Shown here piece by piece: positions 1 to 7,412 of a DNA stretch of 64,000 nucleotides. The position numbers were made by a program, and so were the translations under genes. The stretch spans positions 682,001-746,000 of the forward strand of contig OY969884.1 in NCBI GenBank assembly GCA_963704295.1. The letters are read 5' to 3'. This stretch comes from JACCVL01 sp963704295. GTDB lineage: Bacteria; Actinomycetota; Actinomycetes; Propionibacteriales; Nocardioidaceae. Position 1 is the stretch's first letter, and every line of letters begins with the position of its first letter. The notes beneath the pieces were generated by a model. That model saw only the letters and a program-made list of their open reading frames with translations, made no database searches and was not told the DNA's origin.

Positions 1-182
1 CGGTGGACGAGGGCTTCGTGCTCGACCAGCGGGTGGCCGCGGTAGAGATCGCCGGCCGGGTGCACGAGCTGGCCGCCGCGGGGGTGCCGGTCGAGGACGC
101 GCTCGAGCGAGGCAGCTGGCCGTACCCGGCAGAGCGGCTGGTCGAGGCGGTCCGCCGGGGGTATGCCGCATTGGGACGGTGA
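1..182 (+). CDS. C-terminal end of an unidentified protein
   Basis: The reading frame is open from the left edge (first full codon at 3) to a TGA at 180-182 and encodes about 59 residues ending in RGYAALGR. The peptide is helical and rich in Ala, Val and Glu, with a short W-P-Y-P turn near its end. This tail loosely resembles the C-terminal helical region of some actinobacterial metallo-beta-lactamase-fold hydrolases, but no catalytic motif lies inside the window, so the function is not assigned. Codon use is normal for the region. It reads toward the ArsR-type regulator, 65 bases downstream, which has its own promoter. Confidence 0.5.
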   Translation, partial: VDEGFVLDQRVAAVEIAGRVHELAAAGVPVEDALERGSWPYPAERLVEAVRRGYAALGR

Positions 183-198
183 CGAAGGTCTATGCGGA

Positions 199-227
199 TT
201 GCAAAGAAAGCTTTGCAAAGCTATCTT
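199..227 (+). promoter_or_regulatory. Promoter of the regulator-exporter operon with overlapping operators
   Basis: A sigma70-like promoter reads TTGCAA (199-204), 17-base spacer, TATCTT (222-227). Two inverted repeats of the form GCAAAG-N4-CTTTGC lie on it: 201-216 covers the -35 end and spacer, and 215-230 covers the spacer and -10. The expected start of transcription is near 234, leaving a leader of about 14 bases before the GTG at 248. The operators probably bind the ArsR-type product of the next gene, blocking polymerase and giving autoregulation; this is inferred from position and symmetry. Confidence 0.7.
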
Positions 228-247
228 TGCGGTTGTAGCATCCCGAC

Positions 248-829
248 GTGCAGATCTCCAGCATCACCCCCGACGCCACCGCGCTGCGAGCGCTCGCGCA
301 CCCCGTCCGACTCCGCCTGCTCGGGCTGCTGCGCGCCGACGGCCCGTCGACCGCGACCGCGCTCGCGACCCGGCTGGGGCTCAACTCGGGCGCCACCAGC
401 TACCACCTGCGTCAGCTCGCGACGCACGGGTTCGTCGTCGACCACGAGGGCCGCGGGAACGCCCGGGAGCGGTGGTGGCGGGCGGCGCACCAGTCCACCC
501 GCACCGACGAGGCGGCCGAGACCAGCCCGGAGAGCCGGGAGGCGGTGGACGCGTTCAGCCAGGCGATCGCGGTGGTGCACACCGAGCAGCTGCAGCGCGC
601 GGTCGAGGAGCGCCCGTTGCTGCCGGTCGCCTGGCGGCGGGCGTCCACGCTCAGCGACTGGGGCCTGACGCTGACGCCCGACCGGGCCGAGCAGCTGATG
701 GAAGCGCTGGTCTCGGTCGTCGACGGGTGGGAGGAGGACGCCGAGGACACCCCCGGGGCCGAGCAGTTCGTGGTGGCGCTGCACACCCACCCGCGCCCCG
801 GCCGGGTCGGCGGCGAGGAACAGCCATGA
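248..829 (+). CDS. ArsR-type winged-helix transcriptional regulator
   Basis: This 193-residue DNA-binding protein has an N-terminal winged helix-turn-helix (about residues 9-70, with the HPVRLRLLGLL and YHLRQLATHGFV segments typical of ArsR/HTH_20 regulators). A longer helical C-terminal part follows that may bind a ligand or form the dimer. No metal-binding Cys pair of the classical ArsR kind is visible, so the inducer is probably not a metal. The GTG start at 248 follows closely behind a promoter carrying palindromic sites, and no Shine-Dalgarno is obvious. The TGA overlaps the ATG of the exporter gene (ATGA), so the two are translationally coupled. It probably represses its own operon and is relieved by an exported compound. 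Confidence 0.85.
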   Translation: MQISSITPDATALRALAHPVRLRLLGLLRADGPSTATALATRLGLNSGATSYHLRQLATHGFVVDHEGRGNARERWWRAAHQSTRTDEAAETSPESREAVDAFSQAIAVVHTEQLQRAVEERPLLPVAWRRASTLSDWGLTLTPDRAEQLMEALVSVVDGWEEDAEDTPGAEQFVVALHTHPRPGRVGGEEQP

Positions 830-2115
830 ACCGCCGCACCCCGCTGATCGGGTGGCTCGCCGCCGAGGCGATCTCGCTCACCGGGACGCGCGTGTCGATG
901 ATCGCGATCCCCTGGTTCGTGCTCACCACCACAGGCAGTGCGACCCAGACCGGCCTGGTGGCCCTGGCCGAGATGGGCCCGTACGTCGCTGCCAAGGCGC
1001 TGGCCGGTCCGGTCGTGGACCGGGTCGGCGCTGCGCGGGTCGTTGTGTCCGCCGACGCGCTGAGCGTGGCCGCCGTCGGCGCGATCCCGCTGCTGCACGC
1101 GCTCGACGTGCTGTCCTTCCCGGTCCTGATGGTGCTCGTGGCCGTCGCGGGGCTGCTCCGCGGGCCGGCTGACGGGGCCAAGCACGCACTGGTCCCGGCG
1201 GTCGCGGCCGCGGCCGAGGTGCCGATGGAGCGGGTCACCGGTTTCGCCGGAGCGGCGGAGCGGCTGGCCTCGACGGCGGGCGCGGCCTTCGCCGGCGTGT
1301 TGGTGGCCATGGTCGGCCCGGCCACCGCACTGCTGGTGGACGCGGCCAGCTTCGCCGTCTCCGCCCTGCTGATCGCCGGCACCGCACCGCGCCGCCGACC
1401 CGTCCCCGCCGGCACCGCCGCCGTCGCGGCGGTGGGTTACCTCACGTCTCTCCGCGAGGGCTGGGACTTCCTGCGCCACGACCGGGTGCTCGTCGGGATC
1501 ACCGTCATGGTCGGCATCACCAACCTGCTCGACCAGGCCTACATCGTGGTGCTGGTCCCGGTGTGGGCCAGCGTCACCGGTGGCGGGGCGGGGACGATCG
1601 GGTTGCTCTTCGCCGTGTTCAGCGGGGCGTCGGTGCTCGGCAGCGTGCTGGCGGCCGGCTGGGCGGCGCACCTGCCGCGGTTCTGGACCTACCTGGTGGC
1701 GTTCCTGCTCTGCGGCGCTCCGCGGTTCGTCGTCCTCGCGATGGAGGCGCCGCTGGTTGCCGTGCTCGCGACCGCGGCGGTGGGCGGCTTCGCGGCCGGG
1801 TTCATCAACCCGATCCTGAGCGCGGTCGTCTTCGAGCGGATCCCGCCGCACCTGGTCGGCCGGGTCAGCGCACTGAACACCTCCCTGTGCTGGGCGCTGA
1901 TCCCGTTCGGCGGCGTCGTCGGCGGCGCCCTGATCGCCGGGATCGGCCTGTCCCCCGCCCTGCTGGTTCTCGGCGGCGCGTACCTGCTGGCCACCACGCT
2001 GCCGGCTCTGCAGCCGCAGTGGCGCGAACTCGACGCCCGCCCCGCCGAGAGTGACGTTTCTGCAGCCGACACGCCGACCGGAGCGCCGGAAGCGTCACTC
2101 TCAGCGGACCGGTGA
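826..2115 (+). CDS. MFS transporter, probable drug or metabolite exporter
   Basis: A 429-residue major facilitator with about 12 hydrophobic segments in two six-helix halves, starting at the ATG that overlaps the regulator stop. It resembles the actinobacterial MFS_3/EntS-like group of exporters commonly paired with ArsR-type regulators. No substrate can be read from the sequence. The last 22 residues are polar, and part of them is encoded by an inverted repeat (2047-2102) that looks like an intergenic hairpin captured in the coding end. Expression should follow the operator-overlapped promoter at 199-227. Confidence 0.85.
   Translation: MNRRTPLIGWLAAEAISLTGTRVSMIAIPWFVLTTTGSATQTGLVALAEMGPYVAAKALAGPVVDRVGAARVVVSADALSVAAVGAIPLLHALDVLSFPVLMVLVAVAGLLRGPADGAKHALVPAVAAAAEVPMERVTGFAGAAERLASTAGAAFAGVLVAMVGPATALLVDAASFAVSALLIAGTAPRRRPVPAGTAAVAAVGYLTSLREGWDFLRHDRVLVGITVMVGITNLLDQAYIVVLVPVWASVTGGGAGTIGLLFAVFSGASVLGSVLAAGWAAHLPRFWTYLVAFLLCGAPRFVVLAMEAPLVAVLATAAVGGFAAGFINPILSAVVFERIPPHLVGRVSALNTSLCWALIPFGGVVGGALIAGIGLSPALLVLGGAYLLATTLPALQPQWRELDARPAESDVSAADTPTGAPEASLSADR
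2047..2102. repeat. Inverted repeat inside the 3' end of the MFS gene
   Basis: Arms 2047-2060 (GAGAGTGACGTTTC) and 2089-2102 (GAAGCGTCACTCTC) match over 14 bases apart from one mismatch, with a 28-base loop. The element lies just before the stop codon at 2113 and may fold as a termination hairpin. It looks like one of the dispersed palindromic elements of this genome, read through as the C-terminal tail of the transporter. Confidence 0.6.
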
Positions 2116-2141
2116 GGCGTCCGCGGGTGTCTACTGGGGGG

Positions 2142-2573
2142 ATGGACGACCAGCCGCCTCCTCCCGCTCCCTGGACGAACGGGGGCGCCCTGCAACCCGG
2201 ACCACCCCCGACCTCGGAGGAGCGCAACTGGGCGGTCGCCGCGCACCTCGGCTCCCTGGTCGCCGCATATCTGGCGCTCGGCCTGCTCGGTCCGCTGGTT
2301 GTCCTCCTGGTCAAGGGCAACGACTCGGCGTACATCCGCCGGCAGGCCGTGGAGTCGCTGAACTTCCAGGTCTCGGTGCTGATCTACGCGATCGCGGGCA
2401 CGGTGCTGGCGATCGTGTTGACGGTGGCCAGTCTCGGCTTCGCACTGATCGTGATCGTCCCGCTGGCCATCGTCCTCGCCGTGGTCTATCTGGTGCTGGT
2501 CATCGTGGCCACGGTCAAGGCGGCCCAGGGCGAGGACTACCGCTATCCGCTCACCCTGCGCTTGGTGAGTTGA
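2142..2573 (+). CDS. DUF4870 domain membrane protein
   Basis: A 143-residue protein with a proline-rich cytoplasmic N-terminus (DQPPPPAPW) followed by a DUF4870 domain. The family signature is seen as RNWAVAAHLGSL near the first membrane segment, then YIRRQAVESLNFQ, then two long hydrophobic segments. The family has no firmly known function. An in-frame GTG at 2112 overlaps the MFS stop, but the ATG at 2142 gives the usual family N-terminus. Its last 23 bases overlap the end of hemW, which runs in the opposite direction. Confidence 0.8.
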   Translation: MDDQPPPPAPWTNGGALQPGPPPTSEERNWAVAAHLGSLVAAYLALGLLGPLVVLLVKGNDSAYIRRQAVESLNFQVSVLIYAIAGTVLAIVLTVASLGFALIVIVPLAIVLAVVYLVLVIVATVKAAQGEDYRYPLTLRLVS

Positions 2574-3837
2574 CCGCGCCCAGAGACGGCAGCAGGCGGT
2601 GGACGGCGGAGTCGGCGAGCAACCGACCTCGCCGGGTGAGGACCACCCGGCCGGCCTCAACCGCGCCAGCCTCGATCAGGCCGTCGGCGACCAGGCCCGG
2701 CACCGCCGCCGCGCCGTCGGCGTCGAGCACCGCCGGGTCGAGACCCTCGGCGAGCCGGGTCTCCAGCAGCACCCGCTCGACCCGCCGGGTGTCGGGGCCC
2801 AGCACCTCTCGCGCCTGTGCCGGGCTCACGCCGCGCGCCACCCGCTCGGCGTACGCAGCGGGGTGCTTCACGTTCCACCAGCGCACGCCGCCGACGTGCG
2901 AGTGCGCCCCAGGCCCGATGCCCCACCAGTCGTCACCCCGCCAGTACGCGAGGTTGTGCCGGCACCGGGCGGCCGCCGACAGCGCCCAGTTGGACAGCTC
3001 GTACCAGCCGTAGCCGGCAGCGCAGAGCAGCTCGTCGGCGAGCTCATAGCAGTCAGCGGCCTGGTCGTCGTCGGGCGCCTGGACCTCGCCGCGGGCCACC
3101 CGCCGGGCCAGCGCGGTCCCCGGCTCGACGACGAGCGCGTACGCGCTGACGTGGTCCGGGCGCAGCGAGAGCGCGGTCTCGACGCTGCACCGCCAATCGG
3201 GCAGCGACTCCCCCGGCGTCCCGTGGATGAGGTCCACGCTGACCTGCTCGAAGCCCGCCGCCCGCGCCCAGCCCACCGCGGTCGGCACCCGCTCTGGGTC
3301 GTGCGTGCGGTCCAGCGTCGCGAGCACGTGCGGCACGGCCGACTGCATACCGAACGAGATCCGGGTGAAACCGCCCGCGCGCAGCCGATCCAGCGACTCC
3401 GGCGTGACGCTGTCCGGGTTCGCCTCGGTGGTCACCTCCGCCCCGTCGGCCAGGCCGAAGAGCCGGTCCGCCGCCTCCACCACCCGGACCAGGTCGTCCG
3501 CGAGCAACAGGGTCGGGGTCCCGCCCCCCACGAAGATCGTCTCGACGCGCGGCAGCACCCGCGGCCCCGGCCGCCCCGGCCCGGCCAGCACGTCGGCCGC
3601 CAGTTGCAGCTCGGTCAGCGCCGCGTCGACGTAGCTCGCCCGCGACGCCCCGCGTACACCGGGCGGGCCGAGCTCGTCGGCGGTGTAGGTGTTGAAGTCG
3701 CAGTAGCCGCACCGTACGGCGCAGAAGGGCACGTGCACGTACAGCCCGAACGGCCTGACACCGAGCCCGCGCAAGGCGTCCGGTGGGAGCCTGCCGTCGG
3801 GCGGCGCCGGCTCGCCAGCAGGGAGGGTCGAGGGCAC
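2551..3837 (-). CDS. hemW: Radical SAM heme chaperone HemW
   Basis: HemW binds heme and a 4Fe-4S cluster and delivers heme to membrane proteins; it was long misnamed as oxygen-independent coproporphyrinogen oxidase. The radical SAM motif is C39-x3-C43-x2-C46 followed by DF, and the fourth cysteine of true HemN is missing, which marks HemW. The HemN C-terminal domain covers roughly the last 120 residues. The GTG at 3837 gives a 428-residue protein starting PSTLPAGEP, the usual actinobacterial N-terminus. A GTG at 3885 would add 16 unlike residues; neither start has a clear Shine-Dalgarno. The gene lies downstream of fadD on the same strand, separated by a double hairpin. Confidence 0.9.
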   Translation of the reverse strand: MPSTLPAGEPAPPDGRLPPDALRGLGVRPFGLYVHVPFCAVRCGYCDFNTYTADELGPPGVRGASRASYVDAALTELQLAADVLAGPGRPGPRVLPRVETIFVGGGTPTLLLADDLVRVVEAADRLFGLADGAEVTTEANPDSVTPESLDRLRAGGFTRISFGMQSAVPHVLATLDRTHDPERVPTAVGWARAAGFEQVSVDLIHGTPGESLPDWRCSVETALSLRPDHVSAYALVVEPGTALARRVARGEVQAPDDDQAADCYELADELLCAAGYGWYELSNWALSAAARCRHNLAYWRGDDWWGIGPGAHSHVGGVRWWNVKHPAAYAERVARGVSPAQAREVLGPDTRRVERVLLETRLAEGLDPAVLDADGAAAVPGLVADGLIEAGAVEAGRVVLTRRGRLLADSAVHRLLPSLGAVNSPSAG

Positions 3838-3901
3838 CCGACCAGTGTGCAGCCTGGGGGCCGGTCCACCCCCGGTCGCACCCACTGACCGAGGGTCATG
3901 T

Positions 3902-3965
3902 GCACTGCCCCAGGGTCACAACCCTCGGGCAGTGCGACTTTCACGGGGTACCCCGTGAAAGTCGC
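3902..3965. terminator. Two adjacent long hairpins, including a perfect 32-base palindrome
   Basis: Hairpin 1 has arms 3902-3916 and 3921-3935 (GCACTGCCC ... GGGCAGTGC, 14 of 15 pairs) around a CACA loop. Hairpin 2 at 3934-3965 is a perfect 32-base palindrome centred on GGGGTACCCC and ending in AAAGTCGC. They share two bases. They fill most of the gap between the end of fadD and the start of hemW, so a role in ending fadD transcription is likely. There is no T-run. Confidence 0.75.
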
Positions 3966-3983
3966 CGCGGGCCGCCGGCGGGG

Positions 3984-5819
3984 TCAGGCGTACAGCGCGT
4001 CGAGTTGCTCGCGGTAGTTGTCCTCCACCACCCGACGCTTGACCTTCATGCTCGGCGTCAGCTCGCCCGACTCGACGGACAGGTCGTGCTCCAGGAGCAC
4101 GAACTTCTTGATCGACTCCCAGCGGTTGAGCCGCTCGTTGAGCTGATCGACGTAACCCTGGATCGTGTCCTGCATGGCCGTCGAGCTGACCACGGACTCG
4201 TACGACGCGCCCTGCTGGCCGTTGCGGGTGGCCCAGTCGGCGACGGCGTCGGGGTCGAGGGTGATGATCGCGGTGCAGAAGTTGCGGTCGCCGCCGTGCA
4301 CGACCATCTGGCTGGCCAGCGGGCACAGTGCCTTGAACCGGCCCTCGATGTGCGAGGGGGCGACGTACTTGCCGCCGGAGGTTTTGAACAGGTCCTTCTT
4401 CCTGTCGGTGATCCGCAGGAAGCCGTCCTGGTCGATCTCGCCGATGTCACCGGTACGCAGCCAGCCGTCGTCGCTGAGCACCTCCGCGGTCTCCTTGGGC
4501 ATGGAGTGGTAGCCGTCCATCACGCCCGGCCCCTTGATGAGGAGCTCTCCGTCGGTGTCCAGCCGCAGCTCGGTGCCCGGCAGCGGGGGGCCGACGGTGC
4601 CGAACGCGAAGTGCTCCGGCCGGTTCACGCACGAGCCGGCCGACGTCTCGGTCAGGCCGTAACCCTCGAGGATGAGGATGCCGGCGGCGTGGAACCACTC
4701 CGCCACGTCGGATGACAGTGCGGCGGAGCCGGAGATGAAGAACCGGACCCGGCCGCCGAACCGGGCCCGCACCTTTGCGAACACCAGCCGGTCGGCCACC
4801 GCGTGCTGCGCGGCGAGCAGCCGGGGCACCGGTCGGCCCTCGCGCCGGGCCCGCGACACCTTCAGCCCGACCCCGACCGCCCAGTCGAAGATCTTCGCCT
4901 TCGCGGCACCCTCGTTGTGCGCCATCGTGACGATCCGGCCGTACGCCTTCTCGAAGATCCGCGGAGCAGCGCCCATGAAGGTGGGCTGCACCACCGCCAG
5001 ATTCTCGACGATCTTGTCCACCCGCCCGTCCACCGCCGTCGGGTAGCCGCAGGCGAGCTGGGTGGTGAGCAGGACCTTGCCGAACGAGTGCGCCATCGGC
5101 AGCCAGAGGTACTGCAGATCGTCGATGGACAAGATCCCGGTCGACGCGATCGCCGCGCCCTCGTAGGTCCAGCCGCTGTGCCGCAACCGGACGCCCTTCG
5201 GCCGGCCGGTGGTGCCCGACGTGTAGATCAACGTAGCCAGGCTCTCGGCGTCGATCGCGGCCACCCGCTTGTCGACCACGTCGGGATCGCCCTGGAGGTG
5301 GCTCCGGCCGAGCTCGGACAGGTCGGCCAGCGACATCACCTCCTCGTCCGGGTCGTCGACCGGCTCGAACGAGACCACCTTGGACACTGCCTGCAGCCCC
5401 GATCGCTGCTCCCGCAGCTTGTCCACCTGGTCGGCGTCCTCGGCGAACACCACCACGCTCTCGGAGTCGCTGACGATGTACGCAACGTCGTCGGCCATCG
5501 TGGACGGGTACACGGTCGTGGTCGCCGCGCCGGCGCACATGATGGCCAGGTCGGCGAGGATCCACTCGTACCGGGTCGTGGACGCGATGGCGACCCGCTG
5601 CTCCGACTCGACACCCAGGGCGACGAGGCCGGCCGCGAGCCGGCGCACCTCGTCGGCCGTCTCCTGCCACGTGCGCGAGGCCCACTCGCTGCCCTCGGGA
5701 TAGCGGAAGGCCTCCCGGTCCGGCGTCTCGGCCACCCGGTCGAGGAACATCCGCGCGACGTTCGGCGCCCGGTCCCGGACGGCCGACTCGTCATGGGAAG
5801 CCGGCAGCGACGTCGACAT
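3984..5819 (-). CDS. Long-chain fatty-acid-CoA ligase (AMP-forming, FadD15-like)
   Basis: A 611-residue acyl-CoA synthetase that activates long-chain fatty acids with ATP and CoA for lipid synthesis or beta-oxidation. The AMP-binding P-loop YTSGTTGRPKG is near residue 195, GYGLTETSAG is further on, and the adenylate-forming signature DGWLRTGD with TDRKKDLFKTSGGKY lies near the C-terminal lid domain. Length fits the FAA1/FadD15 branch. The start is set by AGAGG (5826-5830) six bases upstream of the ATG at 5819; the in-frame ATG at 5825 directly abuts the AGAGG and is less likely. Confidence 0.9.
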   Translation of the reverse strand: MSTSLPASHDESAVRDRAPNVARMFLDRVAETPDREAFRYPEGSEWASRTWQETADEVRRLAAGLVALGVESEQRVAIASTTRYEWILADLAIMCAGAATTTVYPSTMADDVAYIVSDSESVVVFAEDADQVDKLREQRSGLQAVSKVVSFEPVDDPDEEVMSLADLSELGRSHLQGDPDVVDKRVAAIDAESLATLIYTSGTTGRPKGVRLRHSGWTYEGAAIASTGILSIDDLQYLWLPMAHSFGKVLLTTQLACGYPTAVDGRVDKIVENLAVVQPTFMGAAPRIFEKAYGRIVTMAHNEGAAKAKIFDWAVGVGLKVSRARREGRPVPRLLAAQHAVADRLVFAKVRARFGGRVRFFISGSAALSSDVAEWFHAAGILILEGYGLTETSAGSCVNRPEHFAFGTVGPPLPGTELRLDTDGELLIKGPGVMDGYHSMPKETAEVLSDDGWLRTGDIGEIDQDGFLRITDRKKDLFKTSGGKYVAPSHIEGRFKALCPLASQMVVHGGDRNFCTAIITLDPDAVADWATRNGQQGASYESVVSSTAMQDTIQGYVDQLNERLNRWESIKKFVLLEHDLSVESGELTPSMKVKRRVVEDNYREQLDALYA

Positions 5820-5914
5820 CGTCATCCTCTGGTTAGCGACCGTGGTGCGGAGAGGTTATTGCACCGCACTACCGCACGGTAGCCAGCGGCGCCGCGACTC
5901 AGTCGTGGGCTCCG

Positions 5915-5962
5915 CCATCCGGCCACCCAGCCACCCGGCCACCCAGTCACCCAGCCACCCGC
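5915..5962. repeat. 8-base tandem repeat upstream of the protealysin gene
   Basis: Six near-identical 8-base units of the form CCACCCRG run without gaps. The first (5915-5922) and fourth (5947-5954) units diverge by one or two bases. The tract sits in the 219-base divergent region between fadD and the M4 protease gene, 76 bases before the protease start. It is non-coding and its unit length is not a multiple of three. Confidence 0.7.
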
Positions 5963-6038
5963 GCAGCCACGGGGTGGGCGGATCCCGACCGGCGGCGTAG
6001 CGTCGGGGTCCTGGACCGAACGAGAACGGAGAAGCCCG

Positions 6039-7112
6039 ATGCGCTGCACCATCGTTCCTCCGTATCTGCTCCGCTCGATGGCTGACGCGGACCAGCCCAC
6101 GGTGGCCGACCGCGCCCGCCGGGCGTTGGACTTGGACCACCAGTTCCGGGCCCGCCGGCCGAACACCCGCGCGGCCCAGAGCCGCGCTCCGGAGCCCGCA
6201 CCGGAGGAGGAGCGCGACGCCGAGGAGCCGCCGCCGCGGCGGCGGATCCGCGACGCCGACGCAGGCACCCGGTTGCCCGGCCGGATGGTCCGGCGCGAGG
6301 GCGATCCGCGGACCGGCGACGCCGCCACCGACGAGGCCTACCGCGGGCTGGGCGCGACCTGGCGGCTGTTCTCGAAGGAGTACGACCGGGACTCCCTGAA
6401 CGGACGCGGCATGCCGTTGCGGGCAACCGTGCACTACGGCGAGGACTACGCCAACGCGTTCTGGGACGGCTCCCGGATGGTCTTCGGCGACGGTGACGGT
6501 GAGTACTTCAAGCGGTTCACCGTGAGCATCGACGTGATCGGCCACGAGCTGACGCACGGCGTCACCGAGCACACCGCCGACCTCGTCTACTCCGGCCAGT
6601 CCGGCGCGTTGAACGAGTCGATGTCGGACGTGTTCGGTTCGCTGGTCAAGCAGCGGCGCGGGGGCCAGAGCGCCGAGGAGGCGGACTGGCTGATCGGTGC
6701 CGGGTTGTTCACCGCTCAGGTGCAAGGCGTCGCACTGCGCTCGATGGCGGCGCCCGGCACCGCGTACGACGACCCGCTGCTCGGCAGGGACCCCCAGCCG
6801 GCGACGATGGCCGGCTACGTCGACACAGACGACGACAACGGCGGCGTGCACATCAACTCCGGCATCCCCAACCACGCGTTCTACCTCGCGGCCACCGCTC
6901 TGGGCGGCAATGCGTGGGAGGCAGCCGGCGCGATCTGGTACGCGGTGCTCGTCGGCGGAGGGCTCGACCGGGACGCCGACTTCCGGGCTTTCGCGGAGCT
7001 GACGACGGCGACCGCCCGGCAGCGGCACGGTGACGGGTCGACGGAGGCCGAGGCGGTCGCCGACGCGTGGACCGCGGTCGGCCTCGGCGGGTCCTCGGGA
7101 GGCCCGGCATGA
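6039..7112 (+). CDS. Protealysin-type M4 metalloprotease
   Basis: A 357-residue zinc endopeptidase of the thermolysin family. The N-terminus MRCTIVPPYLLRS is the short propeptide typical of protealysins, quite unlike the long propeptide of secreted thermolysins, and there is no signal peptide, so the enzyme is probably made in the cytoplasm. Zinc ligands and catalytic residues are visible: HELTH near residue 169, the glutamate of GALNESMSD near 192, and NSGIPNHAFY near 273 with the substrate-binding Asn and His. GGAG at 6028-6031 precedes the ATG. The stop overlaps the ATG of the emfourin-type inhibitor gene (ATGA), so enzyme and inhibitor are coupled. Confidence 0.92.
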   Translation: MRCTIVPPYLLRSMADADQPTVADRARRALDLDHQFRARRPNTRAAQSRAPEPAPEEERDAEEPPPRRRIRDADAGTRLPGRMVRREGDPRTGDAATDEAYRGLGATWRLFSKEYDRDSLNGRGMPLRATVHYGEDYANAFWDGSRMVFGDGDGEYFKRFTVSIDVIGHELTHGVTEHTADLVYSGQSGALNESMSDVFGSLVKQRRGGQSAEEADWLIGAGLFTAQVQGVALRSMAAPGTAYDDPLLGRDPQPATMAGYVDTDDDNGGVHINSGIPNHAFYLAATALGGNAWEAAGAIWYAVLVGGGLDRDADFRAFAELTTATARQRHGDGSTEAEAVADAWTAVGLGGSSGGPA

Positions 7113-7405
7113 GCGCGGACGAGGGTGGCGGCCACCTGGTCCGAGTGGTGCGCTCAGGTGGCCTCGCCGGCATGAAGCGGGAGGGCCAGGTGGACCTGGA
7201 CCGGCTGGACGCCGGTGAGGCGGACGAGTGGCGCCGACTGCTCGCCTCCCCCGTCGTGCGCGAGCCGCAGTCCGGCGGGCGGGCTCGACCGGACGGTTAC
7301 GGCTACCGGGTCGTGTGCGAGTCCGACGACGTCGACGTGACGCTCCCCGAGCAACAGCTGGCGGAGGGCGACCGCAACCTGCTGGAGCGCACGCTGCGGC
7401 GCTGA
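7109..7405 (+). CDS. Emfourin-type protealysin inhibitor
   Basis: A 98-residue acidic protein starting at an ATG that overlaps the protease stop, with GGGAGG upstream at 7097-7102. The pattern VRVVRSGGLAGMKREGQVDLDRLDAGEADEW is split over the first 45 residues and matches the emfourin family (small proteins encoded beside protealysin genes that inhibit the enzyme); the C-terminal half carries GYGYRVVCESDDVDVTLPEQ. There is no signal peptide, as expected for an inhibitor of an intracellular protease. The assignment rests on fold-like similarity plus the tight operon with the protease. Confidence 0.85.
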   Translation: MSADEGGGHLVRVVRSGGLAGMKREGQVDLDRLDAGEADEWRRLLASPVVREPQSGGRARPDGYGYRVVCESDDVDVTLPEQQLAEGDRNLLERTLRR

Positions 7406-7412
7406 CCGGTGG

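Noticed and set aside
412..1851. A long minus-strand frame opposite the regulator and MFS genes
   Set aside because: It is rich in Arg, His, Asp and Gln with no hydrophobic core, a mirror of the codon bias of the real genes.
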